A stretch of DNA of 7,007 bases from contig URHH01000133.1 of NCBI GenBank assembly GCA_900547615.1, forward strand, positions 1 to 7,007, in the 5' to 3' direction. Position numbers and translations under genes: made by a program. The stretch comes from an uncultured Blautia sp. Lineage in GTDB: Bacteria; Bacillota; Clostridia; Lachnospirales; Lachnospiraceae. Below the pieces are notes generated by a model. That model searched no databases. It was given only the letters and a program-made list of their open reading frames with translations, and was not told where the DNA came from. This document shows, piece by piece, positions 5,572 to 7,007 of this stretch. The number at the start of each line of letters is the position of its first letter. Within the stretch, counting starts at the first letter, position 1.

Positions 5572-7007
5572 ATGGGGAAAAGAAATTTGTATTTAAAAAC
5601 AACGCCTGTTCAGGAAGCAGTTGAAATTTACAGGAGAGAAGTGGAAAAACGGGTAAAGCTTTCGTATGAGACGATTCCTGTCACAGAAGCTTTAAACAGG
5701 ATAACGGGAAAAGCAGTTTATGCAAAATACTGTTCTCCTCTTTTTAATGCGGCTGCAATGGACGGGATTGCAGTTACTGCGGCAAAAACAGAAGGGGCAT
5801 CTGAAAATACTCCGGTAGAGCTTGTGATCGGAAAGGACTGCCAGGTCATTGATACGGGAGATCCCATTCATGAGCCCTATGACGCAGTGATCATGGCAGA
5901 GGATCTGCTGGAGACAGACGATGAAAATAAAGTAAGGATCATTGCGTCGGCAGTTCCCTGGCAGCATGTGCGGCCTGTGGGGGAGGATATTGTAGCAGGG
6001 GAGATGATCCTTCCTGGAAGACACTGTATCCGTCCGATTGACGTGGGAGTCCTGCTCTCAGGAGGCATTGTGGAAATTGAGGTGGTAAAAAATCCGGAAG
6101 TTGCAATTTTTCCCACAGGGACAGAGATAATCGAGCCGGGAACAGAGCCAAAGGACGGGGATATTATAGAATCCAATTCCAGAATGTTTGAAAATATGGC
6201 GAAGGTACAGGGGGCAAAAGCCGTGCGTTTTAAGACGATTCCGGACGATTATGGAAAAATCAGGGACGCGGTAAAAGAGGCGGCAGAAAAGTTTGATATG
6301 GTCATTATAAACGCAGGGTCAAGCGCAGGAACAGAAGATTACACGGTTCATGTTCTGCGGGAGCTGGGGGAAGTGATAATCCACGGCGTTTCCATCAAGC
6401 CGGGCAAACCCGTGATCCTCGCCTTTGTAAATGATAAGCCGGTGATCGGACTTCCGGGCTACCCCGTATCTGCATATATCGGTTTTGAAAATTTTGTATC
6501 CCCTGTTCTCTCTTATATGGGAGGAAGAGTGGAGAAAAAGAATAAAAAAGTGGAGGCAGTGATTTCAAGACGCCTTGTATCCAGCTTAAAGCATAAGGAA
6601 TACGTGCGGGTAAAGGTAGGGTGTGTAGACGACAAAATCGTGGCTGCCCCTCTTGCAAGAGGAGCCGGAGCTGCCATGTCCCTTGTGCGGGCAGACGGAT
6701 TCTGTGTGATCCCGCAGAACAGCGAAGGATGCGAAGCGGGAGAAAAGCTGGAGGTAGAGCTTTATCGGGATCTGGAAGAAATCAAAAATACAGCCGTTGT
6801 GATCGGAAGCCACGATCTGATCCTCGATGTGATGGCAGATATGATGCCAAACCATTTTCCGGGCATGTATTTATCAAGCACCCATGTGGGAAGTATGGGC
6901 GGACTTATGGCATTAAAAAGAGGCGAGGCTCATATTGCGCCAATCCATATGCTCAATGAGGAGACGGGCATTTATAATGTGTCTTATATAGAAAAAATGT
7001 TTCGCGA
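5572..7007 (+). CDS. moeA: MoeA fused to a PBP-like domain, 3' end beyond window
   Basis: A second MoeA-family protein, open from ATG 5572 to the last base (478 full codons seen, no stop). AGGAGG (5562-5567) gives a strong but rather close ribosome-binding site (4-base spacing) and overlaps the stop of the first moeA. MoeA motifs: A60-A-A-M-D-G-I-A-V68, D94-T-G-D-P then D104-A-V, F180-P-T-G-T-E-I186, N247-A-G-S-S-A-G-T-E-D256, H271-G-V-S-I-K-P-G-K-P280 and G293-L-P-G-Y-P-V-S-A301, then the domain IV-like R363-G-A-G and A-D-G stretch. From about residue 408 a new domain begins: G-S-H-D followed by L-I-L-D, then H-V-G-S-M-G-G-L and E-E-T-G-I-Y-N. This matches the LysR-substrate/PBP-like domain fused to MoeA in Clostridia and archaea, whose full proteins run to about 640 residues, so roughly 160 may be missing. 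The T-G-D-E and S-G-G motifs are altered (T184, N247-A248). The fused domain may bind a metal oxyanion or pterin; this is unproven. Confidence 0.91.
   Translation, partial: MGKRNLYLKTTPVQEAVEIYRREVEKRVKLSYETIPVTEALNRITGKAVYAKYCSPLFNAAAMDGIAVTAAKTEGASENTPVELVIGKDCQVIDTGDPIHEPYDAVIMAEDLLETDDENKVRIIASAVPWQHVRPVGEDIVAGEMILPGRHCIRPIDVGVLLSGGIVEIEVVKNPEVAIFPTGTEIIEPGTEPKDGDIIESNSRMFENMAKVQGAKAVRFKTIPDDYGKIRDAVKEAAEKFDMVIINAGSSAGTEDYTVHVLRELGEVIIHGVSIKPGKPVILAFVNDKPVIGLPGYPVSAYIGFENFVSPVLSYMGGRVEKKNKKVEAVISRRLVSSLKHKEYVRVKVGCVDDKIVAAPLARGAGAAMSLVRADGFCVIPQNSEGCEAGEKLEVELYRDLEEIKNTAVVIGSHDLILDVMADMMPNHFPGMYLSSTHVGSMGGLMALKRGEAHIAPIHMLNEETGIYNVSYIEKMFR

Noticed and set aside
5692..6959. Several open frames on both strands across the last gene
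   Set aside because: The forward frame from 5572 is open to the window end and carries ordered MoeA motifs, so the others are shadows.

Overview
The window is a single, tightly packed, forward-strand operon segment for making and loading a pterin-based molybdenum/tungsten cofactor (Moco/W-co). The compact spacing, purine-rich Shine-Dalgarno sites, frequent AGA/AAA/GAA codons and moderately AT-rich composition suggest an anaerobic Clostridia member, most likely Lachnospiraceae. That taxonomic call is by eye only.

Layout: positions 1-109 are a leader with no gene I can support; it carries a strong 11-bp hairpin followed by TTTT. Then come moaD (110-331, sulfur carrier), moeB/thiF (332-1069, MoaD-activating enzyme), moaA (1062-2036, radical SAM GTP cyclase), tupA (2100-2962, tungstate-binding protein, broken by a -1 frameshift in a G5-A5-G6 tract), tupB (2963-3655, permease), tupC (3642-4331, ATPase), moeA (4334-5563, metal insertase), and a second, larger moeA (5572 to the window end) in which the MoeA module is followed by the start of a periplasmic-binding-protein-like domain. 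The second moeA is open to the last base and its 3' end lies outside the window. There is no gap above 300 bases; the largest after the leader is 63 bases, between moaA and tupA.

How the genes work together: MoaA starts pterin synthesis from GTP, and MoeB adenylates the Gly-Gly tail of MoaD so that it can carry sulfur into molybdopterin. TupABC imports the oxyanion, and the two MoeA proteins insert metal into (adenylylated) molybdopterin. A tungstate-type rather than Mod-type importer inside the cluster suggests that the product is a tungsten cofactor, for example for an aldehyde:ferredoxin oxidoreductase-family enzyme. No such enzyme is visible here. moaC, moaE and mogA/moaB are also not in the window.

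The most notable points are the tupA frameshift, where a signal peptide lies in one frame and the whole binding domain in the -1 frame, with a slippery heptamer and hairpin at the junction; the tandem, divergent MoeA pair; and a terminator-like hairpin only 22 bases before moaD. I did not find evidence of an entirely new system; the gene families are all recognisable.
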